A stretch of 64,000 nt of DNA from Ciona savignyi (taxonomy: Eukaryota > Chordata > Ascidiacea > Phlebobranchia > Cionidae). Position numbers and translations under genes: made by a program. This document shows, piece after piece, positions 1-11,936 of this stretch. The notes beneath the pieces were generated by a model. It made no database searches and was not told the DNA's origin. It saw nothing but the letters and a program-made list of their open reading frames with translations. The stretch covers positions 331,321-395,320 of the forward strand of contig CH002899.1 of NCBI GenBank assembly GCA_000149265.1, given 5' to 3'. Within the stretch, counting starts at the first letter, position 1. Every line of letters begins with the position of its first letter.

Positions 1-295
1 AGAAATAAAAATATGTATAATGTTATATGAAAGAAATATCATCTGTACAAGTTTGACTGCATTAAACAATCTTAACTCAACACGATACAAACTAAGTGAC
101 CGTGATGTGATCGTCGATTCAAGGAATAAAGACAAGATCTGTTTGTTTTTTGACCAAAAGAAATAATCTAGTTTATATAAGAGTGGAAATAAGCTAGGAT
201 AGAGAAACTTTTAGCGACCATTACATAGCAGAATGTATTTTGCAGTCTTACAGGGAGTCATCCAAGTTGCATAAAAATAAATGTACACAACTCAC

Positions 296-778
296 CTGGT
301 CAGTAAAATCATCGCTACCCATTCTAACCAACATTGGATATGCTGAACTTTCATATTCAAATGATGGACTGTATGATTTTGGTATTATGTGTGGTATATT
401 TAAAGCTGCAATATGAGGCTGAAGTACAATTATATCTCTTCTTGCCATTGGTCCAATTAAAGCCACAAAACCACCATTCTCTTGAAGCGATAATCCAGTT
501 TTAAATGCACTCACTCCAGTGAGGTCTCTTTCAATGTGTGTGATGTTAGCATGTAATTCAATACTCTTGTTTAACAAAATGACATCATTGATAAATTGTA
601 CCGTGCAATGTACCGAATTTTCAAAGGAAATGTCACGGGGAGATGAGTAAATGATTGCAATGCTGGTTGCATTGACTTCTGAACACTCTGTAACATGCAC
701 CGAACACACCACTATTGCCATCAAAATACAAAAGCATCGATTATCAGAATAGTCATAAATTAAAGCTTTATCTTGCAT
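296..778 (-). CDS. First coding exon of a receptor with a periplasmic-binding-like (ANF/iGluR amino-terminal-type) extracellular region; gene continues out of the window
   Basis: The exon reads on the minus strand from ATG at 778 to a donor (CAG|GTGAG) at 296, giving 161 codons. Near the N-terminus is a hydrophobic stretch (CILMAIVVCSVHVTEC) that could be a signal peptide; a second Met at 721 could be the true start. It is followed by possible N-glycosylation sites (NAT, NKS, NIT). The core 'GGFVALIGPMARRDIIVLQPHIAALNIPHI' region has the pattern of the type-1 periplasmic-binding ligand domain of ionotropic glutamate and natriuretic-type receptors: a conserved small-residue GP loop, then a helix, then N-I-P-H-I. 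The remaining exons would lie left of position 1. The exact receptor class cannot be decided from one exon; an ionotropic-glutamate-like receptor is my best guess. Confidence 0.55.
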
Positions 779-1771
779 TGTTGTGTGAAAGAATACTGTA
801 GCAGTTGTATTGTTCTATAAAAATAAATTATTAGGTTATGTGATAGTAAAAATTTACAGCCTTTTAAGTACTTATTTTTAGTAAAGGTAAGAAAAATGAT
901 TTTAATTACCTACAACAAACTAAAAATACAATGATAATCAAACCTTCTAACGATATTGTAAAAATAGGCGAAAATCGTACTAAAATAGAATTAAAAAGTG
1001 TTAGATTGTAAACTTTGCAATCTCTTATTAAATAATTCGCAGTTAAATGCACACCTATATCATTTGTAAATCAACTATCAATGTTCTTCAGATAGGTTTT
1101 TGAAACAGACCTCACCCACTACAACAAACCAAACATAGTATACACTTAATGAATGTTGATATATTGGTTGTAATAAGCACTTCTCTCAGTTTATCCAGGA
1201 CTCAAATGTACCTGACATATATTTACCCGATTTTAATTTATATATATGTATGGCAATTGTAATGGAATCCAAATTTTTCCATTTTTTTTCCTTTTCCAAT
1301 TGGACTTAAATACTAAGTGCTACGACCAGTACTTCAACATTCTGTAGTATTTCTGATTTAATTTATAATATTAAGTGCTGTTATGCTTGTTATCTAATAG
1401 TCTCTCTAAAGCGGGAGACCCCCTACACAAAATAATAGATTTGAATGTTATATATATAAATTACAAGTGTTACACATGATTGTTGGATGAATTCTGTAAT
1501 ATAAACACTGAAGGGTAATTCGCTGTTTACTATTCTGGTGATCGCGAGGTAACATGACACTTGCCTCTCTGATAATGTCCGTTGTGTGTTCCTAGTTATG
1601 GCAATAATGAGAATCCTATCCTGTCCTGATTGGAATGGTGCATTACAAGACTTTATCTGGTTAAGATTTAGGAAAGTAACCTAATATAGTCTGGGTATGC
1701 TTAAACATCAAGCATCGTTGTATGAAGAGAGTAGGGGACGTTGTATTAGGCAGGATATGTATCATCCGAGC
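779..1771. other. Intergenic, no gene recognised
   Basis: AT-rich sequence upstream of the receptor exon and downstream of the first CDIPT gene. I see no open reading frame with family resemblance. The 5' regulatory region of the receptor gene should lie in the part next to 778. Confidence 0.5.
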
Positions 1772-1987
1772 CAGGGCCGGTTTTAGGCCGATTTGACCGA
1801 TTAGATAGCGTGGGTCTTTCTGTATTACGAGGTTTAAAATACTAGTGAAACGTAAAATAAAAAGTGAAATAATATTCTTTCTCATAATATCAATTTGTTA
1901 TGCATCGTAACTAAGTCAAATTTATTTCTGTGTCTGCCTGTTACGTCATAATGAATATGGGTGCTAAACAATATATACGTAACAGGC

Positions 1988-1989
<2 letters not shown>

Positions 1990-2032
<43 letters not shown>

Positions 2033-2056
2033 GCAGATATATATATATATATATAT
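1990..2056. repeat. (TA)n microsatellite, interrupted
   Basis: Two TA-dinucleotide runs are separated by a short duplicated CAGGCAG motif. They sit in the middle of hAT MITE copy 1, next to the insertion point of the pogo-like element. Confidence 0.9.
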
Positions 2057-2079
2057 TTGTTTGAGCTAACAATTATATA

Positions 2080-2988
2080 CAGGTACTTCCTCGATTATCC
2101 GGTCTAGTCGGGACAGCGTTTCTTCAAAACCTGAACGGATAAGTAAAAAAAACCGCATAATTGAATTCCTTTATTTAAACCAAAACAACGCCCCAAGAAG
2201 CAGATTCAAATGCAACAAAACTTACAGTAGGGCTATTTTATTGACCCACAAAAGTTATTCCACCTTTCTCATTGAAATAGTTCTGAATCTGTCTTGTTAA
2301 ATAAGAGCTTTGTGAGGTTACAATGGCAATTAACAAGTCTTGAGCAAAATTGTAAAGTAACACTTCATTAAACCCGTTTACATGATGCATGCTCAGACGG
2401 ATCGGATTGAAAACCAAACGGATTTGAAATGACGTCACACACGTTTCAAATCTAATCCGTTAAGTGTCGCATTTACATGATGCTAATTTTGTTTATTGTT
2501 TTTAGAATGCAATTGGATCTGACTGCTGATGTTAATGTTGTCGGTTAGCCTAGTGGAATGTTAGCGTATGAGTTATGTATTGTCATGAATTATAATAGTT
2601 TCTATTTAGTCATACAACTTTTGATTTAACACTTTTTTGCGATGGTAACCTAACATTAGACACACTAGGCTTGCTAAATTACTCTAATACCTGGCGAAAG
2701 TTGTGTTTATGAGTCAAACATCTAAAAATTAAAGTTTAACAAGTTTGCAATGTTCTTAAGCCTAAATTCAAATCCCAATCCGTTCCAGAAAACCGCTCCT
2801 TTTATCGGATTGGAGATATGACATCTCAAATCCGTTGCGCCTTTTTCTTTTCGCGCAAAACGAGAGAACGGATTGGCGAAATAGATTCGAATCCATTTCA
2901 AAGCGCCATGTAAATGGGCTTATTGGGTCCAATGGACGGATAATCGAATGCCGGATAAACGAGGGGCGGATAATCGAGGATGCACTTA
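2080..2988. mobile_element. pogo/mariner-like non-autonomous element nested in the hAT MITE
   Basis: Terminal inverted repeats of about 22 bp match at 18 positions; both contain TCCTCGATTATCCG read inward. The element is flanked by TA on each side (2078-2079 and 2989-2990), as expected for Tc1/mariner/pogo insertion. No transposase frame was found. It contains a further nested element at 2370-2921. Confidence 0.8.
2370..2921. mobile_element. Innermost MITE with 3-bp target duplication (PIF/Harbinger-like)
   Basis: The ends AAACCCGTTTACATG and CATGTAAATGGGCTT are inverted copies (13 of 15 bases) and are flanked by ATT on both sides (2367-2369 and 2922-2924). It is 552 bp and non-coding, with several internal inverted copies of a CGGATT-containing motif. 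The 3-bp duplication suggests PIF/Harbinger, but the superfamily call is tentative. Confidence 0.65.
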
Positions 2989-3122
2989 TATATATATATA
3001 TATAATGTTTGGAAGTAAAATAATATATCGGAAATAAGCATCCACATTATTTTTGCTATGAACAGTAAGGGCCCCGCCATCACATTTCTAATTGGGCCCC
3101 GCGGTTCCTAACACAGGGCCTG

Positions 3123-3415
3123 ATCCGAGCTTGGTGGGTTAGTGCGTCGCCTTTCAGCCGAAGGGTCGAAATTGGTCGCTAGCTCGTTGGTTGTGTCCTC
3201 CGACAAGTCACTTAGTGACATTGCCTAAACCCAGTCGATTAACAAGTTCTATGAAGGAACGTATCCATCATACACAACGCACTGCAAAGGCCTCGATAAC
3301 CGGACAGTGGACGCAATGTGGTCTCACGATTGGCCTTGTGTTAACTCACTTGGTTCTCATTCACTGGGATAAACATATAAACATCTTATCCGATAACGGC
3401 CCCTTTTACAAGAGA
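3123..3415 (+). repeat. tRNA-type SINE copy, diverged
   Basis: It matches the SINE family best seen at 17611-17907: a tRNA-like 5' region, the 'GGTTGTGTCCT' block, the 'ACCCAG' block and the tail 'GGGATAAACAT'. The hAT MITE inserted at its extreme 5' end, since the duplication ATCCGAGC lies at the junction. Confidence 0.7.
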
Positions 3416-3935
3416 CACAAAATATCGAGGTAATCTGATATATATATATAATATACAGATTGCGGCTGTAATATACTGCAATAAGCATGCAGCATGGTAC
3501 AGTCAAAAGGCGTTTTAGAAATTTTAATGGTTAACACTCTCAAGTTTATTATATAATAACTACAACAAACATAGATGTGTTAAAGCATAATATATATGGT
3601 ATAACATTTGTAAAACATAACGGTTCTATTCACTCAATGTCCCGTGCAATATCTATTTGGCCACTGTGATACCATTTACGTAACAATAGCCAAAAACAAA
3701 ATGGACACAGTGTCAATGCAATTCGTCAACCGGATGAATCAAATTCGAAAAATATCACCATTTACTGATTATTTTTAAATCAGTTTTAGACTGTTTATGT
3801 TACATATGAAGTTTATTCATTCCGATGCACTAAAATTAACGCGTCTTGTTTTATACAATTCAAAATTAAACTACGATATAGTCGAGGCACATTGCGAAAA
3901 AAATATAAGCGGTAATGATAAATTACAACAAGATA

Positions 3936-5699
3936 CTACGACTTTGACTTATTTCTATCAGCTGCATCTATTGAACATAATCTATTAACCGCTTCGACCA
4001 AGTGCATTACGCTGATCGCCGTTTTTGTGGCCATGATTGGGAAAGAAAGGTACAGAAACATCCGAAGTATGTTCATTCCGAACACTGCATAAAGAGTTAA
4101 AGTTATTGTACTTTTTATTTTAATCAATATCTCACTACTTACCAACTGGGCCTTCAATAAAATGAAGAAGGTAGAGCATTGAATAGAAGAACTCATTGCC
4201 AAGACACAGCGTAGTCAGAAAAGACTAAAAATTAAATGTCAGGTGTTGTTATTAACATTATAATATTAATTCGGTGTGTATATGCTTTGCTTACCTCTGA
4301 TGTATAATACAATCGCAATATAGGATTTGTTTCTTTCGCCATTGCTTTGTGACCTAAACCGCTTGTAGTGGAAGCATGCATGAATATCCAATGGGCACCG
4401 ATGTCAATCACCATACTTTGGAAGAAAAACATTTTTAATACTAATTTACAATTGATGTGTGGCAGGCAATACAGTGAACAAAAAAATCAAATAAAAAATA
4501 ACAAGTAAAATTTAATTACATTGTACAATTTTTTTATGATCTAAAATTGCGCAGTAGCTTAGTCTCTTAGCAAATGTTGTTTTTCAGCAGTGTTATTAAA
4601 AAGAGGTCCATCTGTGGCGCGTCGGCTATTTGAAACGGAAGCCCGTCTCCAGGAAATAATTAGATACATATGGAAATATAGCATTACATACACACACAAA
4701 TAATGCATTTCGCTCCATGAAATTTAAAAGATAATGATTCTAAATTGCAGCTTTAATGCACCACAAGCTTGTGTATGTTTCTTTAAAAAAAAAAGTAGCC
4801 AACAGACGAATATAAAATATTTACCTCATCTGAAATAAAAACACATAGTCCGGATAAAAGACGCAAAGCATCATCTGCATCATTACCGAGGTGATTCTGT
4901 CAGTTGTAAGATCTAAAATTGCCCCAAATTTGGATTCCTGAATATGAACATTGGGTTTCATTTAATTATACATATTTTATCCAGGTTATATTTCCTAACC
5001 AAATTCCCTAGCTCATAATATAAGTCATACGAGAATCATACATTTCAAGAATTCAAATATGACACATGTTTGAATGAACATAGATTTAAATACCCGTTTT
5101 TTGAAAATATAAACCATGACTTTTCCGTGCGTATTATGATCTGTGTAATAACTATATCTGGGAAATTGTAACTATGTTTTTAACATTCATAATCAGAGAC
5201 CACTAAATCAAGTGTTAGAGTTGGGGGTCCAGCAGGGTAGGGCAGGTATAAATTGATGATAATCTCAATCCTGATCCAAATAATTCCTATTCCACTTACC
5301 TGATTAAAAGCTCTTGCTGCCCGACCGTCAAATTCGTCCAACACAAAGGTAGTTGCATAACAAAATGATGCTTTAACATAGTCATTAGGCATGTAATATG
5401 CAGAGGCGATCCCAAAGACAATACGAGCATACCCTGTTATTAAGATATAATTATTAGAACGATATATTAATCATAATAAAGCAACTAGATACCAAATCAT
5501 TATTTTTATCTATACGTACAGGTAAAAATTAAGAAATTAAAAGTTTATTTCAATTTAAGAAAATGTCCTAGACGATTTCCGACGGATAAGACATGTCAAG
5601 GCATTTGACAAAAAAAAGAAAAACAAAAACAATAATAAAACAAAGCCACATACCGATTAAATTCGGAATGAAAAGCAAAACATCCCGTCCAGTTACCAT
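3936..5699 (-). CDS. CDIPT: Phosphatidylinositol synthase (CDP-diacylglycerol-inositol 3-phosphatidyltransferase), tandem copy 1
   Basis: This integral ER-membrane enzyme joins CDP-diacylglycerol and myo-inositol to make phosphatidylinositol. There are six exons, transcribed right to left: 5654-5699, 5300-5433, 4825-4937, 4295-4415, 4143-4224 and 3936-4084. They total 645 nt (214 aa; the human enzyme is about 213). The protein starts MVTGRDVLLFIPNLIG. The CDP-alcohol phosphotransferase signature D-G-x2-A-R-x8-G-x3-D-x3-D is intact, with D51, G52, A55, R56, G65, D69 and D73 (DGRAARAFNQ, then ESKFGAILDLTTD). Later segments (HWIFMHAS, NPILRLYYTS, GNEFFYSMLYLLHFIEGP) and the basic C-terminal tail are also CDIPT-like. 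All splice sites are GT..AG with consistent phases. It is more divergent than the paralogue at 14020-16314, for example YYTSE in place of YYTSR. Confidence 0.94.
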
Positions 5700-7806
5700 T
5701 TCTATGCACAATTTTGTAAGTATTTTTTTACAACAAGATAAGTTGATTATGTTGCGTCTCTTTCGCTAAGAATGTGTAGTCACAAAACCCTGTTTTTACT
5801 GCCTATCGTGAGACCTAATTGACTGATTCTGCGATAGACAATACGCCATTACAATAGGGTGCATTCTTAAATTTTATAACATCAATATAAAAAAAAAATA
5901 ATAATAAAAACTACGACAAACAATACTTTTTCTAATCGTCAGCGAAGCTGAGTACTTGATACGACTGGAAGGCCCGCAGGGAGAACTTAAATTAAAATCA
6001 CAGTGAACATAGTTAAATGTAAAGTGACACAAAGAAAGTGAAAAAACTGACTCAAATAAAAAAAGATTCACAGAGCAAAACAACAACACTAAAACTAAAA
6101 ATAATACATTAATCAATCCATTACGGATATGTAAGTATAATTGTTAATTTTTATTCTAGTAGAATATAGGGGTTAAAATTTATTATCAACAAATGATACA
6201 AATCAACTTTGCTTACACGACTAATTACTGACTAAAAGCACTGTAAATTTTTGAAACAACATGTACACTTCTAACTGAATAAAGAAGCCCTTGTTATTAA
6301 ATGCGATCTGTGGTCTTTAGTCGGCCGTTAAACGGAAGTATTTCAGTTTGTGACAACGTGCGCCAGCTGGTCTATTCATTTTAAGCAGCCTCATGTATGA
6401 ACCCATCCCCCTTTCTGTTAAGATAAAATAACATCTTGCATGCACAGTAAGTTGCAACGTTTGACGATATGGTGAAGGGATAAACGATTGATTGATAGCG
6501 AGTGGATCCAATATACAGCATCCAATCCGACTCCAAAATCGAGTCTACGCTGGTTTGAACGTTAGTTCGTTTATTGTCAAAAAGGTTTTAATGATACACA
6601 CGAATAAATCAATGCACTTTGCTGGTGCTTCGCTGTGAATCGCGTCGAAATTACAGCACAATGCGGATAATAGATAGCTCGTTTCCCTAGTTCTTGCGGC
6701 TTGCCAACCAGTTCCTCTTCAAACCGGAAAATGCGAATTTTGTCGGCTTAGTTTTTCTGTGACTTTCACTGTGCAAAGAAGCCCTGTAGAACGGAAACTT
6801 TGTGCCGGCACCAGTCAAAACCTGTTGCTGGCTTCTTCCTAGGGACTTACTCCCTTCTGCCATAAAATCGAATCCAGTTCAAGTTCTGGACAGCGCCCTT
6901 GAGGTAATTGCGCATGACCAAGCCTTGAGGCTTACGAATACGTCATAATCAGCTAACCAAACGCCATTCTCAATTTACCTTATAGCTTGTGGCGTTCAGG
7001 GATGATTTGCGATGTTGCAGAATGACGTCACATTATCGCGAATTTTTGAAGGGTTGCTATAATGTAACTTGTCAAACCCTACATAAGTGACGGGCTTAAA
7101 AAATGTAATGATAAAAGCCCATTAAGTTATTTTGATAAGATGTGTGTTTTGGTCAACTTAAATAAAATAAAAACATCGTCTTGTGGTCATGCCATTCAAA
7201 ATAAGACAAACAAACAGTATTTTAGTAAAACGTATATTTCTGATTTTCGCACAGCATTGGTTCGGTTAAAATGGAATATTTCTTTAACTCTTTCATCGCT
7301 GCTTCGTCAGATTTAACTGCAAAATAACTTGCTCAGTCGCATCAAGTCATTTAACTTAAAAATTATTTTTCTTCATACAACACACAACGAATCTATAACG
7401 ATGTAATAATTCCACAAATATAATAATCATGACATGCCATGACCAACAAAGTGCCTTCTCAAAGACATAGCCGACTACACATATAGACTTCAATTTATTA
7501 ACTTTTCGCCTGCTGCATGCATAAATCTCCTCCTGAGATAAACCGCCGCGATGTAAACGATTAATGTAATTGCTGTAGTTTCTAGTCCGTGGAGTATTAC
7601 CTAAAGTAAACTGGGTTACCTAATTGAAATTGTGTTTTTTATACATATTAGACATTTTTAAATCTCAACAGAATTCGAAGTTATTATTTCTTTCCAGTCT
7701 TCTGGAGATACCGGCAATAAAGTATTTTTCTGTCCAAGTTTGGTAAGTGTGTGATACTATGATTTACATATAGACTCGTAAGTTAACTGATTTGTATATA
7801 ATTATT
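5700..7806. other. Intergenic between CDIPT copy 1 and the BEL/Pao element
   Basis: It holds the promoter side of CDIPT copy 1. The rest is AT-rich with short chance frames and no recognisable protein. A somewhat GC-richer patch around 6550-7030 is not assigned. Confidence 0.5.
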
Positions 7807-8000
7807 TATATACTGCAGAAAACCGCATCGTACGTCCCTACCACCGTACCGTATCGTCGTAATCCCATCATTTCCGCATCTTATCACTCCGTATCAACCC
7901 TGACCCCCAATTATAACCAGAGGACGTAAACTGTGTTTGCTCAACGATATACACGTCATTTTTAAACTAGCAACCCGTTGCTCCACCCGCGGAAGTAACA
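7807..8000 (+). repeat. Left long terminal repeat of the BEL/Pao element
   Basis: Shares TATATACTGCA at its start and GAAGTAACA at its end with 12592-12791, and is nearly identical in between, including ACCGTACCGTATCGTCGT. Several small indels distinguish the two copies. Confidence 0.85.
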
Positions 8001-9013
8001 TCGTTTTTAAACTGATCCAACTAAGCAAACTGATCCAATCCACCGTCACCGTAAGTACTCCTTGACTGTGTATAACCAACCAAAGGAAGCTATAGTTTCC
8101 GCCTATAGGCTACCGTAACCTAGCAACAAAATACGTCCTTGCTAAAAGCTTCATAATGAAGCCTGCTGGTACATCTGTGAAGCCTGTTATTGCATACAAA
8201 CACTAATGACACTATGTATTCCTTTCTCTCCCAATGATATTTTACCCGAAATCAACAGTAAAGTGTAGAATTACCTAAGAGAAGGGCGAATTTGACTCAC
8301 AGCATTGAACAAGCGAAGCGGCCAGACACACCATCACAACCTTTAAGCTAACCACGTCACTTAGTGACCAACAAGAAATAGTTAGCACAACAAGCGCGAT
8401 GCGCAGCTCTTAACGTAAGGACAGTAAGATTCAACTTATAAGCTGGTAATAATGCTTGTCCGACAACAAGTCTGTGTGAGAAAAGAAGAAAGAAAACTGC
8501 CTGCTGAAACAGAGGAACGTAAAAAACTGCTTGCCGAAAAAGAGAGAAATTTACAAGCGAAACTTGCCGACCGTGAATCCCAGCGAAAACTAAAATTGGC
8601 TGAGGCAAGGGCATGGGAAGAAGCATCCATTTCTGAGGCCAGACAACGACGTTCAAACCTACCGATTTGCTGGCTCTACGACACCACTGCTAGAGCAGAC
8701 TACATCCACTGAACAATCATGCAACGATATAACACCGACAGCAGTGCAACCACTACAAAGTTCCACCCTGTGGTGCACATAAAGGACAGCGTCCTGTCAC
8801 ATTTTCCCTTCACCGAACGTATTTTGTCACCGTTTTCGTCCGATATCCGGGTGAACGACGATAGAGAAGCCGCGACGACGCAGCATCAGAACCGACCGTC
8901 CCGATATGTTGATCGCTCCCCAATGCGCAATTACCAACGATGTACACAACTATAACCGACTCGTATCTGACGCGATTCACCACTTCGACACATAAACCGT
9001 CAAGGGGTAGGTG

Positions 9014-9764
9014 CAGGGCCGGTTTTAGGCCGATTTGACCGATTAGATCAAATTGGGCCCCGCACCTTGAAGGGGCCCCGCGCTAGCGGGGGTCTTTCTG
9101 TATTACGAGGTTTAAAATACTACTGAAACGTAAAATAAAAAGTGAAATAAAATTCTTTCTCATAATATCAATTTGTTATGCATCGTAACTAAGTCAAATT
9201 TATAGTTCTGTGTCTGGCTGTTACGTCATAATGAATATATATATATATATATACAGTAGAACCCCGCTTACCTGACCACCTATGGGACCGTGATCATGCG
9301 GTCGCGTTAGCGGGGTGGTCGTGTTAGTGAATTTTGATTTGCAGCAAGTTGTCGTCATATGCCGCTTAAACGTCTGCTTTTTTACTAATTTTTCACCAAA
9401 TGCCATTATTTTTTATCAGATACTGCAGAATTAATTTAATACTAAAGTTTATCTTGTAGGATTCAGTTCTGTCTGCCACATTTTTTTGTGTGCGCTCATT
9501 TATTATTACTGTTTTGATCATAAATAAAATTTTACATTGTTTTTTGGTGACAAAGGGTAATTATTTAGCACATGTGGTCACCTAAGCGGAGTCAAATTTG
9601 AAGTTTTGGACCAAAATATGGCGGTCCTGGTCTGGAAACCGGGGTGGTCGCGTTATTGAAACAGAATACAATGTATTACCATAGTAAATTATTTGGGACC
9701 GCACTAAAGTGGTCTTGATAGTGAGGTGGTCGTGTTATCGAGGTGGTCTCCAAGCGGGGTTCCA

Positions 9765-9807
<43 letters not shown>

Positions 9808-10010
9808 TGGAAGTAAAACAATATATCGTAAATAAGCATTCACATTACCTTTAATTTGTTTTATAGCAAGTATTAAATGTCTATTTTTGTAGTTTATATG
9901 TACTGGTATGTATTTTATGATATATTAACACCCATAAATTTTGCTATGAAGAGTAGGGGCCCCGCAATCACATTTCTAATTGGGCCCCGCGGTTCCTAGC
10001 ACCGGGCCTG
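9014..10010. mobile_element. hAT-type MITE, copy 2
   Basis: Flanked by a perfect 8-bp duplication GGTAGGTG (9006-9013 and 10011-10018). The ends are CAGGGCCGG and CCGGGCCTG. Inside the left end is a GC-rich block with GGGCCCC and CGCGCTAGCG palindromes. The AT-rich centre is interrupted by another transposon at 9254-9767. It is inserted in the gag region of the BEL/Pao element and is therefore younger than it. Confidence 0.9.
9254..9767. mobile_element. mariner/pogo-like MITE nested in hAT MITE copy 2
   Basis: The ends CAGTAGAACCCCGCTTA and its near inverse (AAGCGGGGTTCCACTG) are set in flanking (TA)n, consistent with TA target duplication. The interior repeats 'GTGGTCGCGTTA'-like motifs in both orientations and has no coding capacity. 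Confidence 0.8.
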
Positions 10011-11436
10011 GGTAGGTGAATGCTCCCTAAAAATTTGATCGAGATCCGATGGACTACTGGTCCTTCGTCAACCGATACCAGATACACATTGCCGACAAAG
10101 TAGACTAATACGACCTTAAATTAATATACCTACTCCAACATTGCACGTCTATGATAAAATTAAACACCACTCCTTAGGTAATTACCCAAGTGATGGCTAC
10201 GAAAGGGCGATACTAGATTTGTTCGAAAGATTTAGTCAATCCCATATAATAGCACGACGGTGCAAGAGCTTGTTACATCAGGAATTCCCGAGAGTGTACA
10301 CGGATGGCCACGAAGCGCTGGAGAAATCGGCCGTTCCGCTCCGAAAATGAAGAAAACAACCGGAACATCGACGGTAGACTGTGTTGGTTTTATATCGACC
10401 CTGGCCAACAAGCTGTCAACGGAACTGAAAAATAAATGGATATGCAAATTGTTGAGTATACAGGACATAACAAGTGCGATAGCTGTTTTTATGACTTTGA
10501 CAACTTTGTTAGAGAACAGAGTTGCAAAGTTACTCTCTGTATATGGCAAGTGTTTACTGTCCAAGTCCACAAATTCTGCAGTAATACCACTGCACGAAAA
10601 CCAAAAGTGTCCGCATACAAAGTGAACGTGACTGCCGACTCTTCCACTGCTGCCGCGCACACTCTGCAAACCGTCCGGGCAGCAGTTCCATGTCCGTAGG
10701 AAATCACACTTAATTGATGCCTGTCGCGACTTCAAGAATAAATCTTACGTGCAACGTAATCTGTGAATGCGGCCTATGCTTAAAATGCTTAAAGACAGTC
10801 CATTCCGCGCGAGAGTGCCCACACAAAATAAAATGCAGTGTGGAAGGTTGCATCGGCACCTACCACAAAACCTTGCCCATGAACTAAAATAAAGCCCCAA
10901 AACCCAATATAAAACTGAAAACAACAAGGCCATTAAAGCAAGCATGCATTCGCTTAGCGCTGGTAGAAACACCGTAATATTTAGACATTTTCTTCGTGCG
11001 CGTTAGAAGCGGAGGCAGCGAAAGACGAGAGTATACGCTCTTCTCGATTCCGGAGCAAACTGCAACGATCAATTTTAAAACGACTTGAACTGTCCGACGT
11101 TGCGCTCATTAAGAAAATTCCCGCGACACCGAGCAAAATTCCAGAGCCTAATAAACTGAACCGATATAAGTACCTTCTTGGAGTGCTGCGCCTGCAACAA
11201 ATTCCGGATGGTGAAGTGATGCTGTTGATCGGCAACGACAACGCAATGGCACACCTGTAACTGGAAAGTCGCTTTGCACCAGAAACACCTGACGCTATCA
11301 GGACCCCCCCTAGGCTGGCTGTTTAAAGGACCCTCGCTGAACAACTAGCCGAATAAGTAAAATTCAATCCACAGCAGGCTCAGAAAGTGACGAAGTTGTA
11401 GAGGATTTACTGATTAATGGCGTGGGTGATTTGTTT

Positions 11437-11711
11437 CCCGTTGGTCTAGCGGTTAAGTGTGTCGCGTTTAAATCGAAAGGTTGCAGGTGCAAAACTGGTC
11501 GCTAGCCAGTCGGTTGTGTCCTTGAGCAAGGCACTTTACGGACATTGCCTGAACCCAGCGGATTAATGGGTTCTACCAAATTTAAAGGAACGTGTCTGTC
11601 AAACACAACACACTGCAATAGCTCCGGTAACCCGACGAATGCGCAAGGTGATCTGAAGATTGCCCCCTTAGTTTTCCCATTCACGGGGATAAACACGAAT
11701 ATCCTATCCTG
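11437..11711 (+). repeat. tRNA-type SINE copy in the BEL/Pao element
   Basis: Near-full-length member of the SINE family. It has a box A-like TGGTCTAGCGGTTAAG, a box B-like GGTTGCAGGTGCAAAAC, the conserved middle GGTTGTGTCCTTGAGCAAG, and the tail GGGATAAACACGAATATCC. Confidence 0.85.
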
Positions 11712-11840
11712 GAAACATTGATGTACTGCACGCGGCTATCGTATCCGACAGAGAGGCAGTGTTTTACCAAGTTGCGGTTGCTCCAAAGGATTGTGACACT
11801 ATGAGATTGTTGTGGTGGCCTAGAGGCGATTTGGCCAACT

Positions 11841-11936
11841 TAGGATAGGATAGGATATTCATCTTTATCCCCGTGAATGGGAAAACCAAGGGGGTTAACA
11901 CACAGGCAATCGTCAGATCACCTCGCGTCCATCGTT
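11841..11936 (-). repeat. SINE 3' fragment
   Basis: Inverse of the SINE tail (GATAGGATATTCAT... CCAAGGGGGTTAACACAC). It lies between two reverse transcriptase pieces. Confidence 0.8.

Larger units (their letters stand above)
1772..3122. mobile_element. hAT-type MITE, copy 1, interrupted by a second transposon
   Basis: The ends are CAGGGCCGG... and ...CAGGGCCTG, flanked by a perfect 8-bp target-site duplication ATCCGAGC (1764-1771 and 3123-3130), which is diagnostic of hAT-superfamily insertion. The same family occurs at 9014-10010 and 48081-48495. No transposase is encoded. The left part lacks the GC-rich block found in the other copies, and the AT-rich middle is split by a pogo-like element at 2080-2988. 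Family assignment rests on TSD length and terminal sequence. Confidence 0.88.
8440..10890 (+). pseudogene. BEL/Pao gag remnant (interrupted by a hAT MITE)
   Basis: A charged coiled-coil frame at 8452-8712 (EERKKLLAEKERNLQAK...) resembles the N-terminal gag helix of BEL elements. After the MITE insertion the reading resumes at about 10141-10350 with a DUF1759-like stretch containing GYERAILDLFERFSQSHIIA. A zinc knuckle C-x2-C-x4-H-x4-C (CLKCLKTVHSAREC) lies near 10779-10820, with further Cys and His downstream. In-frame stops and frameshifts occur throughout, so no intact gag can be made. Confidence 0.75.

Noticed and set aside
1985..2056. CRISPR-like or tandem functional repeat
   Set aside because: It is a simple TA microsatellite; no spacer structure, and the genome is animal.
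5874..6116. Hydrophobic 80-codon minus-strand frame
   Set aside because: Leucine/phenylalanine-rich translation of AT-rich DNA; no start context or family match.
10232..10735. 167-codon minus-strand frame
   Set aside because: It lies antisense to clear BEL/Pao gag remnants and resembles nothing on its own.
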